DNA of 64,000 nt from Gammaproteobacteria bacterium (lineage in GTDB: Bacteria; Pseudomonadota; Gammaproteobacteria; S012-40), in contig WFPC01000018.1 of NCBI GenBank assembly GCA_015487785.1, positions 1 to 64,000 of the forward strand, in the 5' to 3' direction. The notes beneath the pieces were generated by a model. That model was not told the DNA's origin, searched no databases, and saw only the letters and a program-made list of their open reading frames with translations. Below, in pieces: positions 23,452 through 31,455 of the stretch. The translations under genes and the position numbers were made by a program. Position 1 is the first letter of the stretch; each line of letters begins with the position of its first letter.

Positions 23452-24561
23452 ATGAAGCTGAAAGAACGAGCGACGGCGGCGCCTTCGGCAGAGCAGCGAG
23501 AGATACGCAAGCGCTATCTTGGGGCCACATTCGTGACCTGTGTGGTGTTAGCCCTAATCGGTGGCACCATCCATGTGCTGCAGCTTGGCGCCAATCGCAT
23601 GAATGAAATGCGCGATCTGGCGGGCATAGATCTGGAAAATGAAAAGGAACACATTCGCGCCGCAGGTGAAGATCTCTACCGTAATATGGCGCACGAAAAA
23701 CGACTCACTCATACCTTGACCTATACCATGGAAGAGGCTGCCGGCCTGTTGGGCGTGAATGAATGGAAGAGCCTGGCCGAAATGGTGGAGGTGCCTGCCG
23801 GCGAGTTTTTGATGGGCACCGATTATCTTAAAGCCGATGCCCAGAACAAGCCGCAACACAAGGTCTACCTCGATGCGTTCAAAATCGACAAGCATGAGGT
23901 GACCAATGCCGAATATGCCCGCTTCGTTGCCGAAACCAATCATCGTCCGCCCTTGAACTGGAGCAAGGGCAAATTCGATCCAGGCTATGAGATGCATCCG
24001 GTGACCATGGTGACCTGGTTCGATGCGCGTGATTATTGCGCTTGGGAGGGGAAGCGCCTGCCCACCGAAGCCGAGTGGGAAAAGGCGGCCAGAGGTACCG
24101 ATGGCCGGCGCTGGCCATGGGGTGACCGCATGGATGTAAAACGCCTCAATACCTATTACAGTGTGGGCTCGACAACCCCGGTGGGCAGTTATCCCCTGGG
24201 CGCCAGCCCCTATGGTGCCTTGGACATGGCGGGGAACGTGGCTGAATGGGTGGACAGTGAATTGGTGCCGTACAAGGGTTCGACGGCACCGGAAGAGGTG
24301 TTCAAGGCCAAGATTCCCGTGATTCCCAAGGATGAAAAGGAAAAACAGATGAGTGTGGTCGATTTCGTCGAGACCGATCTCAGATACAAGGTCATGCGGG
24401 GTGGATCCTGGAAGAGCGACCCCTTTTCGACCTCTACCTACCACCGTAATTCCCAGTGGCCGCAGTTGACCACGGACTTCTATGGGTTTCGTTGTGCCCA
24501 GGATATTGAGCCTGAAACGACGAAATCCGAAAAAACTCAGGATGGTGCCTCCAATGGTTAG
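23452..24561 (+). CDS. Membrane-anchored SUMF1-domain protein lacking formylglycine-enzyme cysteines
   Basis: An N-terminal anchor (residues about 23-45) and a linker helix lead to a SUMF1/FGE-type domain from about 110: EVPAGEFLMGTDYLKADAQNKPQHKVYLDAFKIDKHEVTNAEYARFV, HPVTMVTWFDARDYCAWEGKRLPTEAEWEKAARGTDGRRWPWGD, GALDMAGNVAEWVDS, and the ending VMRGGSWKSDPFSTSTYHRNSQ...YGFRCA. True formylglycine-generating enzymes have a Cys pair in the segment after GGSW; it is missing here. Related non-FGE members include NirV-like proteins of denitrification loci. Position in a cytochrome operon suggests a maturation or structural role outside sulfatase activation. It overlaps the next ORF by 8 bases. Confidence 0.88.
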   Translation: MKLKERATAAPSAEQREIRKRYLGATFVTCVVLALIGGTIHVLQLGANRMNEMRDLAGIDLENEKEHIRAAGEDLYRNMAHEKRLTHTLTYTMEEAAGLLGVNEWKSLAEMVEVPAGEFLMGTDYLKADAQNKPQHKVYLDAFKIDKHEVTNAEYARFVAETNHRPPLNWSKGKFDPGYEMHPVTMVTWFDARDYCAWEGKRLPTEAEWEKAARGTDGRRWPWGDRMDVKRLNTYYSVGSTTPVGSYPLGASPYGALDMAGNVAEWVDSELVPYKGSTAPEEVFKAKIPVIPKDEKEKQMSVVDFVETDLRYKVMRGGSWKSDPFSTSTYHRNSQWPQLTTDFYGFRCAQDIEPETTKSEKTQDGASNG

Positions 24562-24799
24562 ATTGTCGCTGTTTGCCTTTTTGGCGTTTTTTTCTTCACA
24601 GGTTCCGGCAGCCACAGACAGTTATCGCTGGTTGCACGTGACCATCGAAACGCCTTGGGCCATATTCATTTTTCTTCTGCCCATGGTGTTGTTGCCAGCG
24701 GTGTTGATGGCGCTTTTGTATTGGAAGTATGCGGGCAAGAAAAAACCGGCAAAGGATGAAGAAAGCTCGGTTGTGTCCAAAGACGTGTCGGCGGATTGA
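24554..24799 (+). CDS. Small exported/membrane protein, 81 aa
   Basis: A signal-peptide-like start (MVRLSLFAFLAFFSSQVPAA), a short periplasmic stretch (TDSYRWLHVTIETPW), then one helix (AIFIFLLPMVLLPAVLMALLYWKYA) and a cytoplasmic charged tail (GKKKPAKDEESSVVSKDVSAD). ATG 24554 has AGGATGG eight bases upstream and is chosen over the ATG at 24542. It overlaps the SUMF1 gene by 8 bases and precedes the next gene by 11. Not recognised. Confidence 0.62.
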   Translation: MVRLSLFAFLAFFSSQVPAATDSYRWLHVTIETPWAIFIFLLPMVLLPAVLMALLYWKYAGKKKPAKDEESSVVSKDVSAD

Positions 24800-24810
24800 G
24801 GCTGGGTGCA

Positions 24811-25173
24811 ATGACCATGACTGTACGCAATATTCTAGTAGTGCTCGTTGTTGTTCTTGCCTCGGCGGTTTTTTTCAGCCCGGGGATTTCCCTGGCCAAT
24901 GAGTCGGCCTCGGTGCTGAAGCCCTTTACGGAGAATGTGGCGGCGGGCGATTTGGGCGAGTCGTTCGACCAGACGCGTGAACGTCGCAAAATCCTGTTTT
25001 TGATGGGTGTGGCCTTGCTCATTCTTATTTTCGCCACTGCTTCGCTGGGTATTGCCATGGCGATCAAAGGCAAGCAGGTTTTCGTGGCCCACATGGTGAC
25101 CGCGGGGTTCACCGTGTTTCTGGCCGTGGCCCATGCGGTGGCTTCCATCGTGTGGTTCTTTCCCTATCGCTGA
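24811..25173 (+). CDS. Small membrane protein with signal peptide, 120 aa
   Basis: An N-terminal hydrophobic export signal (RNILVVLVVVLASAVFFSPGISLA) is followed by a polar region of about 40 residues and two helices (KILFLMGVALLILIFATASLGIAMAI and VFVAHMVTAGFTVFLAVAHAVASIVWFFPYR). His residues in the last helices (VAHMV, AVAHAV) could bind haem, but there is no direct evidence. ATG 24811 is used; ATG 24817 two codons later is an alternative. Member of the 21.8-27.9-kb operon. Not recognised. Confidence 0.62.
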   Translation: MTMTVRNILVVLVVVLASAVFFSPGISLANESASVLKPFTENVAAGDLGESFDQTRERRKILFLMGVALLILIFATASLGIAMAIKGKQVFVAHMVTAGFTVFLAVAHAVASIVWFFPYR

Positions 25174-25285
25174 TTCGCGATCATCGAGAGCGTGTTTTTT
25201 GGTGGTCAGCTATTGAGGTCTTCCACCAGCGGTCGATTGTCGAGCGGTCCTGCCTGTGACCAAGACGGTGGGAGGGCAGTCGCCA

Positions 25286-27883
25286 ATGCCTGCTAGTGGG
25301 CGATATGCCCCTTTGTTGATCGTTTTCGTCTATTTTCTCTCAGGTATGGCGGCACTGGCCTACGAGGTTCTGTGGGCCAAGATGCTGGGCCTGATATTTG
25401 GTGCCAGTATTTTCGGCGTGGTCATTACCATCGCCGCCTTCATGGCTGGTCTGGGTTGTGGCAGCAGTGCAGGGTTTTATTTGCAACGGCGCATCCGCAG
25501 GCCCTTGATGGTATTCGCCTTCATTGAAATAGGCATTGGTTTTTTCGCCTTCAATCTGCCTGCCTTGCTGGCTCTGGCCGATAGCGAATTGCTTGCCCTG
25601 GGCGAGAACTTTGTCTTTGCCGGCTGGTTTGGTCTGCAAGCGCTGATATTTTTCTCGGTACTGTTTCTGCCAGCCTTTGCCATGGGGTTTGGTTTCCCGA
25701 TGATTCTGCGAGCGTTGCAGAACTCATCCATTGGCTTGTCCACCATATACGCCATAAATACCTTGGGCGGTGTGCTCGGTGCCTTGCTGCCCCTGCTGTT
25801 GTTGCCGGTGTTTGGCTGGACCGTGGCCGATCGTCTGGTAGCGCTCGGTTCTTTTTTGATCGGGGGGCTGGCCTTGGTTCTGGCCTGGAGAGGCAAGGTG
25901 TCCCAAGGGTGGCTCGGACATCCGGCGGCGAGCCGCATTCACTGGCCCTCGGCATTGGCCTATGCGGTAATCGGGGCGGCGGCGCTGATGCTGCAAGTGG
26001 CCTGGACGCGCATCTATGGCATGTTGTTGTTGCGCACCGAATATGTCATGGCGATCATTCTGGCCAGTTTTTTAGTGGGTATCGGCCTGGGCAGTTATCT
26101 GGCAAGGTGGATGCGGCAGGGTTTTTGGTTGCTGGTGTTGCCGTTGTTGGCGGCATTTTTCAGTGTGCTTACCCTGTGGGCCTTGCCGTGGCTGGCACAA
26201 TGGGCGGAAACGGCGCACTTCGAGTCCTTGTTGGGTGCGATGTTGGCGCAGTCGGCCATGATCGTGCTGATGACCTTGCCGGTAACCCTGGCCTTCGGTG
26301 CCTGGTTGCCCGTGCTCACGCGTGAGTATGGCGATGATCACAGCCATGGGGCGGTGTATTACGCCACCAATTCCTTGGGGGCGGCAGTGGGCGCCTTGCT
26401 GGCCGGGTTGCTCATAACACCCTGGCTGGGCAGCGCGGCCGTGGTATGGGTGGCGGTGGCAATGATTTTGCTGGCCAGCCTGGTTTGGGTACGCAGGCCG
26501 ACCTATCTGGCTTTGGCGGCAACCGTGATGGTGCTGGCCGTGCCGGTGGCCAGCCTGCCGCCAGTCAATCGTCTGTTGCCGGTATCCCAGGCTGGCAGCC
26601 GCGACCTGGCGGTCTACGAGGATGCGCTTGGTATCACCCATGTGGTGGAACAGGCCGATGGCACACGCCTGTTGCTGGCGGATCTGCACCGTATGGATGC
26701 CTCCACCGAGCCCACCGCGGTGGCGGTACAGAAGAATCAGGCCCGTTTGCCCCTGCTGCTGGCCGCGCGGGCGCAAAAAGTGCTTTTTCTTGGTTTGGGT
26801 ACCGGTATCACGGCGGCGGGCTCTTTGCCCTGGAATGTGGCCGAGCGCACGGCGGTGGAGTTGTCTGCCGGTGCCATCGCGGCGGCTGGCGAGGCCTTTC
26901 GCCCGGTTAATGAGGCCGTGGTGGAACGCCTGCAGGTGGTGCGCGACGATGCCAGGCGGTTTTTAAAGCTCGATGACGGGCATTACGATGTCATCGTCGG
27001 TGACCTGTTTCATCCCGATCTGATCGGGCGTAGCGCGCTCTTGTCATTACAGCAGTTCCAGCGGGCACGGGCGCACTTGAGTGAAAGTGGCCTGTTCGTG
27101 CAATGGTTGGCATTGAACCAGTTCGATCTGTATTCATTGCGGGTGGTTTTGCAGACCTTTCGCCAGGTTTTTCCCTCGGCGGTGATGTTCATGGACGGTT
27201 TCCGCCTGGCGCTGGTGGGTAGCAGGAGCGGAGATATTACCTTTGCTCCCGCGGTGTGGCGGCACCTCGCCGGTGGAGAGGTCGGCGCCATGAGCGGTGG
27301 CGAGGGCGGCTGGACCTGGTTGGGGCGTTATTTTGGCCGCATCGCTGATCAACGGGTGCCGGTACAGGACGAATGGGCGCCGGTGATCGAGTTCAGTCTG
27401 CCGGCGGCGCGCTATGGGCAACGGGTCAGGCTGGAGGAGGTCTCCTGGTTCTTGCTGCGCCAGCGCCCGGATCCGCAGCAGGCGGCGCGTGAGCTGGGGG
27501 TGAGGCAAGCGGATTATCAGGCCTTCGAACAGGCCTATATGGCGACCAATTTCATCTTCAGCAGTTGGCTAGCAGGGTTTGCCGGCGATGCCTCCCGCTC
27601 TGAACAGTTCCTGCGCATGGCCTACCAGGCCAATGCCCGTGATCGCTGGGTGGGTTTCAGTCTGGCCGATCGGCTTTTCGATAATCTCGACCGCTTGGTG
27701 GCCGAGGGACAGGATCGGCGTGAGCTTTTACAACGGGTTTTGCAGATTCGGCCCGACCACTTGGCCAGCCTGAAGGCCTTGTGGCGCCTGGAGCAGGCCG
27801 CGGGCAACGCGGTGGCGGCAGCAGATTACCTGCAGCGCATCCGCCATCTGAATCCTCTGGACAAGATGGTGAGGCAGAACTAG
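25286..27883 (+). CDS. Membrane-fused spermidine-synthase-like protein, 865 aa
   Basis: The N-terminal half has about twelve to fourteen helices with MFS-like GxG patterns (FVYFLSGMAALAYEVLWAKMLGLIFGASIFGVVITIAAFMAGLGCGS ... MGFGFPMILRALQNSSIGLSTIYAINTLGGVLGALL). After about residue 480 comes a polyamine aminopropyltransferase-like Rossmann domain: KVLFLGLGTGITAAGSLPWNVAERTAVELSAGAIAAAGEAF and DDARRFLKLDDGHYDVIVGDLFHPDLIGRSALLSLQQF; the last 120 residues look like TPR-type helices. Such fused proteins are widespread and their substrates mostly unknown. ATG 25286 has GGGAGGGC upstream and is preferred over GTG 25256. It ends the cytochrome operon before a terminator. Confidence 0.8.
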   Translation: MPASGRYAPLLIVFVYFLSGMAALAYEVLWAKMLGLIFGASIFGVVITIAAFMAGLGCGSSAGFYLQRRIRRPLMVFAFIEIGIGFFAFNLPALLALADSELLALGENFVFAGWFGLQALIFFSVLFLPAFAMGFGFPMILRALQNSSIGLSTIYAINTLGGVLGALLPLLLLPVFGWTVADRLVALGSFLIGGLALVLAWRGKVSQGWLGHPAASRIHWPSALAYAVIGAAALMLQVAWTRIYGMLLLRTEYVMAIILASFLVGIGLGSYLARWMRQGFWLLVLPLLAAFFSVLTLWALPWLAQWAETAHFESLLGAMLAQSAMIVLMTLPVTLAFGAWLPVLTREYGDDHSHGAVYYATNSLGAAVGALLAGLLITPWLGSAAVVWVAVAMILLASLVWVRRPTYLALAATVMVLAVPVASLPPVNRLLPVSQAGSRDLAVYEDALGITHVVEQADGTRLLLADLHRMDASTEPTAVAVQKNQARLPLLLAARAQKVLFLGLGTGITAAGSLPWNVAERTAVELSAGAIAAAGEAFRPVNEAVVERLQVVRDDARRFLKLDDGHYDVIVGDLFHPDLIGRSALLSLQQFQRARAHLSESGLFVQWLALNQFDLYSLRVVLQTFRQVFPSAVMFMDGFRLALVGSRSGDITFAPAVWRHLAGGEVGAMSGGEGGWTWLGRYFGRIADQRVPVQDEWAPVIEFSLPAARYGQRVRLEEVSWFLLRQRPDPQQAARELGVRQADYQAFEQAYMATNFIFSSWLAGFAGDASRSEQFLRMAYQANARDRWVGFSLADRLFDNLDRLVAEGQDRRELLQRVLQIRPDHLASLKALWRLEQAAGNAVAAADYLQRIRHLNPLDKMVRQN

Positions 27884-27890
27884 GAGCGTA

Positions 27891-27915
27891 AAAAAACCCG
27901 GCCTGGCCGGGTTTT
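27891..27915. terminator. Bidirectional intrinsic terminator
   Basis: AAAACCCGGCCTGGCCGGGTTTT palindrome, eight bases after the spermidine-synthase-like stop. T-rich flanks lie on both sides (TTTT on plus, seven Ts on minus), so it can serve this operon and the small minus-strand gene at 27945. Confidence 0.85.
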
Positions 27916-27944
27916 CAAACGGTGATGCTTTATAGGTATTTTTA

Positions 27945-28073
27945 TTATTCTCCGTTTTGACGGCGCTTCAGCACATCCTGGAAGGCCCAGTTTGACATCA
28001 TGTAGGCGCCAACAATGATGAAGCCGAAGACGATGATGGGTACCAGGATGTTGATTCCGATTTCTGTGACCAT
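27945..28073 (-). CDS. Small single-helix membrane protein, 42 aa
   Basis: Not in the track. ATG is preceded by AGAGGGG. The product starts MVTEIGINILVPIIVFGFIIVGAYMM and continues SNWAFQDVLKRRQNGE: one helix with a basic amphipathic tail. It is a lone minus-strand gene between the terminator and rsmJ. The short size and membrane nature resemble the other tiny ORFs of the respiratory island, but its family is unknown. Confidence 0.6.
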   Translation of the reverse strand: MVTEIGINILVPIIVFGFIIVGAYMMSNWAFQDVLKRRQNGE

Positions 28074-28218
28074 TATTTTTCCCCTCTTCTGTGAGTCTAT
28101 CGCTCTTTGCAGCGCATAGTATGCCGAAATATATCGGATGGTTTGCCAAAAAACAAGGGCTTTTGTGTTTTCTTATACGCGCTTTCCTTAGGCGGGACAT
28201 CATGGCGCGTTTTGACGT

Positions 28219-29007
28219 TCAGATCAAGTAGACATCGAAGCGCGTGGTCTTTCCCGGCAGCGAATGGCTGGGGCGGGGGCCGGCAATGGAAGGGGCGCGC
28301 CGCGGGCGTTTGACCACGACCCGGCGGCTGGCCCGCGCCAGGGCCGCTGCCAGCAATGCGGGGGCATTGTCGTCGTCACCCACCACGGCCCGGAGCACAC
28401 GCATTTCCTTTTTCACCAGAGCCGTCTTGTCGCGCTCCGGGTACATGGGGTCGAGGTAGATCACCTCGGGGGCTGGGCTGTTGGTGTCTTGCAGGATTTC
28501 GAGGGCGTCAGCTTGATATAGCTCCAGGCGCTGCACTACAGGTGCCAGTTCTGCCACGGTCGAGGCGCGATGCAGACCATCGGCCAGCAGGGTGCCCACG
28601 ATGGCCGAGCGTTCCATCATGGTTACCCGGCATCCCAGCAAGGCCAGAACGAAGGCATCACGGCCCAGGCCGGCGGTGAGATCCCAGATTCGGGGGCGGT
28701 GGTCGCTTTTCATCCCCACTGCCCGGGCCAGGGGTTGGCGCCGGCCCACGCCCATGCGTCGGCGATGACCCATGGCCCCGCCAACGAAGTCCACCCGTAT
28801 GGGACCAGGGGCATCGGGCCCCGTCTGTTGCAGAAACCAGCCGTGCTCATCCAGGCCCAGGACGAGGCTGCCGGGGGGAGGGTCAATGCTCAGTGCCAGA
28901 CCCAGCCGCTTGGCCTGGGCGCGGGCTTCGTCGAGACGCTGTGCCAGATGGCAGGTGACGACCAGCCGGTTTTCTCCAAGAACGGTTTGATTATTGCTGG
29001 GCATCAT
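28219..29007 (-). CDS. rsmJ: 16S rRNA (guanine1516-N2)-methyltransferase
   Basis: RsmJ methylates G1516 of 16S rRNA. The C-terminal 262 residues of a longer track ORF show its motifs: GPIRVDFVGGAMGHRRRMGVGRRQPLARAVG, the SAM-binding DLTAGLGRDAFVLALLGCRVTMMERS, and EVIYLDPMYPERDKTALVKKEMRVLRAVVG with the DPMYP catalytic loop. The upstream extension to 30063 is antisense to the YqgE-like and NUDIX genes and is rejected. Two adjacent ATGs (29007, 29004) are candidate starts; neither has a strong Shine-Dalgarno. It diverges from the YqgE-like gene by 51 bp. Confidence 0.92.
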   Translation of the reverse strand: MMPSNNQTVLGENRLVVTCHLAQRLDEARAQAKRLGLALSIDPPPGSLVLGLDEHGWFLQQTGPDAPGPIRVDFVGGAMGHRRRMGVGRRQPLARAVGMKSDHRPRIWDLTAGLGRDAFVLALLGCRVTMMERSAIVGTLLADGLHRASTVAELAPVVQRLELYQADALEILQDTNSPAPEVIYLDPMYPERDKTALVKKEMRVLRAVVGDDDNAPALLAAALARASRRVVVKRPRRAPSIAGPRPSHSLPGKTTRFDVYLI

Positions 29008-29058
29008 GGGTAATGGTCCCGGCGACCGTTGTTTCGTATCCGATAGACGAGGCTTGTC

Positions 29059-29652
29059 ATGATGGTTCCCGTAGAATCGTTTTTTCACCGTTTTCTGCCA
29101 CTGGTGCTGTTGCTGGTGTCCATGAGCGCCCTGGCCCAGGACGGTATTCGCCAAGGTTATTTTCTCATCGCCACGCCCAAACAGGATAATACGCCCTTTG
29201 CCCATACGGTGATCTATCTCACCCAGGCCGGTGAGGATGGCAGTTATGGCCTGATCGTCAACCGCCCCACCGGTATCACCATGGAGGAAGTGATTCCCGA
29301 GGCGGCGGCCACACGCCATGCCAAGGATGAATTGTTCATTGGCGGTCCCATGCACGGGCGTTTTCTGTTTCTGCTCACCCGTGGCGGGCCCGCTGCCGAC
29401 CTGCACCAGGTCAGCCCGGAAGTCTTCTTTGCCGCCGGCCGTGAAACCATCATGCGCCTGGCCGAGGAGCAGCCCAATACCGTGATGCGCATGTATGCCG
29501 GTTTCACCAGTTGGGGGCCGGGGCAATTGGAGCAGGAAATCACTTCCGGTTATTGGGTGATCGCGCCGGCCGAGACCCGGCAGGTGTTCGGTGACCAGCC
29601 GGGCCAGTTGTGGCGCAGTTTGTACACCTTGTGGAAGGGGAGTTGGATTTAG
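29059..29652 (+). CDS. YqgE/AlgH-family protein with an N-terminal signal peptide
   Basis: The mature domain fits YqgE/AlgH (UPF0301): QGYFLIATPKQDNTPFAHTVIYLTQAGEDGSYGLIVNRPTG, DELFIGGPMHGRFLFLL, and MYAGFTSWGPGQLEQEITSGYWVIAPA. Usual YqgE proteins are cytoplasmic and begin almost at LIA.P. Here 25 extra residues form a signal peptide (FFHRFLPLVLLLVSMSALAQD), predicting an exported variant. Two consecutive ATGs (29059, 29062) are possible starts. The biochemical role of the family is unsettled. The gene is followed by a NUDIX gene after 27 bases. Confidence 0.86.
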   Translation: MMVPVESFFHRFLPLVLLLVSMSALAQDGIRQGYFLIATPKQDNTPFAHTVIYLTQAGEDGSYGLIVNRPTGITMEEVIPEAAATRHAKDELFIGGPMHGRFLFLLTRGGPAADLHQVSPEVFFAAGRETIMRLAEEQPNTVMRMYAGFTSWGPGQLEQEITSGYWVIAPAETRQVFGDQPGQLWRSLYTLWKGSWI

Positions 29653-29679
29653 TTGGGGCGTTTCTGCTAGCATCGGCCG

Positions 29680-30216
29680 ATGCACCGGAAACCCCTTCTC
29701 GCCCTGCTCGATGCCTATCGGGGCCATGATGCCCACGAGGAAGCCATGCGTCGGCGCATGCGTCAGTTCGTCGAGAACCACCCCGATTGTTTCCAGCGTG
29801 AGTTGTCCGTGGGACATGTCACCGGCTCGGCCTGGATCGTCAACCCATCGCGCGACAAGGCCTTGATGTTGCACCATCGCAAGCTCGATCGCTGGTTGCA
29901 GCCGGGCGGGCATGCCGATGGCGAGGCCGATGTATTGGCGGTGGCGTTGCGCGAAGCCCGTGAGGAAACCGGTCTGCGGGGGATTCGGCCCCTTTCCCGG
30001 GCCATTTTCGATGTGGATATCCACACCATTCCCGCCCGTGGCCATGAACCCGAGCACGAGCATTTCGATGTGCGTTTCCTGTTACTCGCCGATGAGGAGG
30101 AGCCCCTGTGCCTCAGCCGGGAGTCCAGGCAACTGGCCTGGGTGGCAATGGCGGAGTTGGAGTGCCTGGCCAATGAGCGTTCCATCCTGCGCATGCGGGA
30201 GAAGAGCCGGGCCTGA
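29680..30216 (+). CDS. NUDIX hydrolase, 178 aa
   Basis: The Nudix box GX5EX7REUXEEXGU is present as GHADGEADVLAVALREAREETGL (residues about 77-99), which binds the metal ions for cleavage of nucleoside-diphosphate-linked substrates. An N-terminal helical extension (HEEAMRRRMRQFVENHPDCFQREL) precedes VGHVTGSAWIVNPSRDKALMLHHRKLDRWLQPGG. The substrate cannot be told. The stop shares bases with the start of the next gene (ATGA-type overlap), indicating coupling with the YgjP-like peptidase. Confidence 0.92.
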   Translation: MHRKPLLALLDAYRGHDAHEEAMRRRMRQFVENHPDCFQRELSVGHVTGSAWIVNPSRDKALMLHHRKLDRWLQPGGHADGEADVLAVALREAREETGLRGIRPLSRAIFDVDIHTIPARGHEPEHEHFDVRFLLLADEEEPLCLSRESRQLAWVAMAELECLANERSILRMREKSRA

Positions 30217-30899
30217 TGGAGTGCCGACTGCGTCATAGCCGGCGCGCCAGGCGTCTGCGCTTGCAGTTTTCGCCCCGGGGTGAGCTGGAGGTGGTGGTGC
30301 CGGCGGCCTGTTCCGAAGCCGAGGCGCTGGCCTTCGTGGCCCGCAACCGGGCCTGGGTGGAGCGGGTGCGGGCGCGCCGGCAAGCGCAGCGTACCTTGCC
30401 CGCCGCGCGCGACAGCCTGCGGCCACAAGAGGTGGTCTTGCCCGCCATAGACGAACACTGGCAGGTGGTCTACCGGCGTGGGCGGGGCGTCAGGCAGCTC
30501 GGTGAGATTCTGCAGGTGGCCGAGGGTGACGATGAGGCGGTTGCCGGGTGTTTGCAGGCATGGCTGCAGGGCAAGGCGCGGGAACATCTGCTGCCTTGGC
30601 TGCGAAGCACCAGCGAGCGCTTGCACCTGCCCTTTGCCGCTGTCGGCCTGCGTAACCAGAAGACCCGCTGGGGCAGTTGCTCCAGCCGGGGTACGATCAG
30701 CCTCAACCGCAATCTCCTGTTTCTGCCGCCGGAGCTGGTCGACTACCTGTTCGTGCACGAACTCTGCCATACCCGCCAGCTCGATCATTCCCCACGTTTC
30801 TGGGCGCTGGTGGCAGGTTTCGAGCCGGATTACCGGCGCCTGGAGCGCGAACTGGGACGGGCCATGTGTCATGTGCCCCTGTGGGCCCTGCCGCGTTGA
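30216..30899 (+). CDS. YgjP-like (M48/SprT-related) metallopeptidase
   Basis: The 227-aa protein ends with a zinc-peptidase core: KTRWGSCSSRGTISLNRNLLFLPPELVDYLFVHELCHTRQLDHSPRFWALV, containing HELCH (HExxH) and the third ligand region HSPRFW. This is the YgjP/WLM-type domain (formerly DUF45), often called UTP pyrophosphatase-like or M48-like. The N-terminus (MECRLRHSRRARRLRLQFSPRGELEVVVP) follows the family's basic beta-hairpin start. The start codon overlaps the NUDIX stop. It converges on the Rieske gene with only 6 bases between. Confidence 0.88.
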   Translation: MECRLRHSRRARRLRLQFSPRGELEVVVPAACSEAEALAFVARNRAWVERVRARRQAQRTLPAARDSLRPQEVVLPAIDEHWQVVYRRGRGVRQLGEILQVAEGDDEAVAGCLQAWLQGKAREHLLPWLRSTSERLHLPFAAVGLRNQKTRWGSCSSRGTISLNRNLLFLPPELVDYLFVHELCHTRQLDHSPRFWALVAGFEPDYRRLERELGRAMCHVPLWALPR

Positions 30900-30905
30900 G
30901 CCGAT

Positions 30906-31253
30906 TCACATCTCCACGTAGACCCGGCCGTCTTCCACCTTGGTGGGATAGGTGCGCAGGTCTTTTTCGGCACGGAACAGGTTCAAGGCCTGGATGCCGG
31001 GCGGGAAATTCGCCCACTGGCAGACCTTGCCGGTCTTGACGTCGAATTCGGCGCGGTGGAATTTGCAGCGCAGTTTGCCACCGTCTACCAGCTTGCCTTT
31101 TTCCAGCGGCATGAACAGGTGGGGGCACTTGGCCTGGGTGGCGAAAAAACCCTCCTCCAGATGAATGAGCAGGATGGCCTCGCCGTCGATGTCGAAGGCC
31201 TTCATGCTGCCCACCGGCAGCGCGGCCTCCTCGCTGAGAAATTTCAACCCCAT
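30906..31253 (-). CDS. Rieske [2Fe-2S] ferredoxin-like protein, 115 aa
   Basis: Both Rieske ligand motifs are seen: CPHLFMPLEKGKL (C-x-H) and CKFHRAEFDVKTGKV (C-x2-H), 20 residues apart, in a protein the size of stand-alone Rieske ferredoxins such as NirD- or dioxygenase-type. The C-terminus LRTYPTKVEDGRVYVEM is typical. No membrane anchor. ATG follows an AAAGGAGC site. Redox partner is unknown; none of its neighbours is an obvious oxygenase. Confidence 0.9.
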   Translation of the reverse strand: MGLKFLSEEAALPVGSMKAFDIDGEAILLIHLEEGFFATQAKCPHLFMPLEKGKLVDGGKLRCKFHRAEFDVKTGKVCQWANFPPGIQALNLFRAEKDLRTYPTKVEDGRVYVEM

Positions 31254-31455
31254 GATTGCTCCTTTATTGTTAGTTATTGCTCCCTCTCGTGGAGCTGGGA
31301 TTCTACCGGATATCAGGCGAATTTTTAATCAAATCCATCAGAGTTTTTTGATATATCCCCAAATCCTCCGTCGGGGAGGGCTGCTGTTGGTATCTCGCGA
31401 CAGGTAAGTGCGGCATAATGGGGCACATGCCGCGAGGCATAAGTTTTGGAAAATC

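Noticed and set aside
29008-30063. N-terminal extension of the rsmJ ORF
   Set aside because: Runs antisense through the YqgE-like and NUDIX genes; rsmJ motifs begin after 29007.
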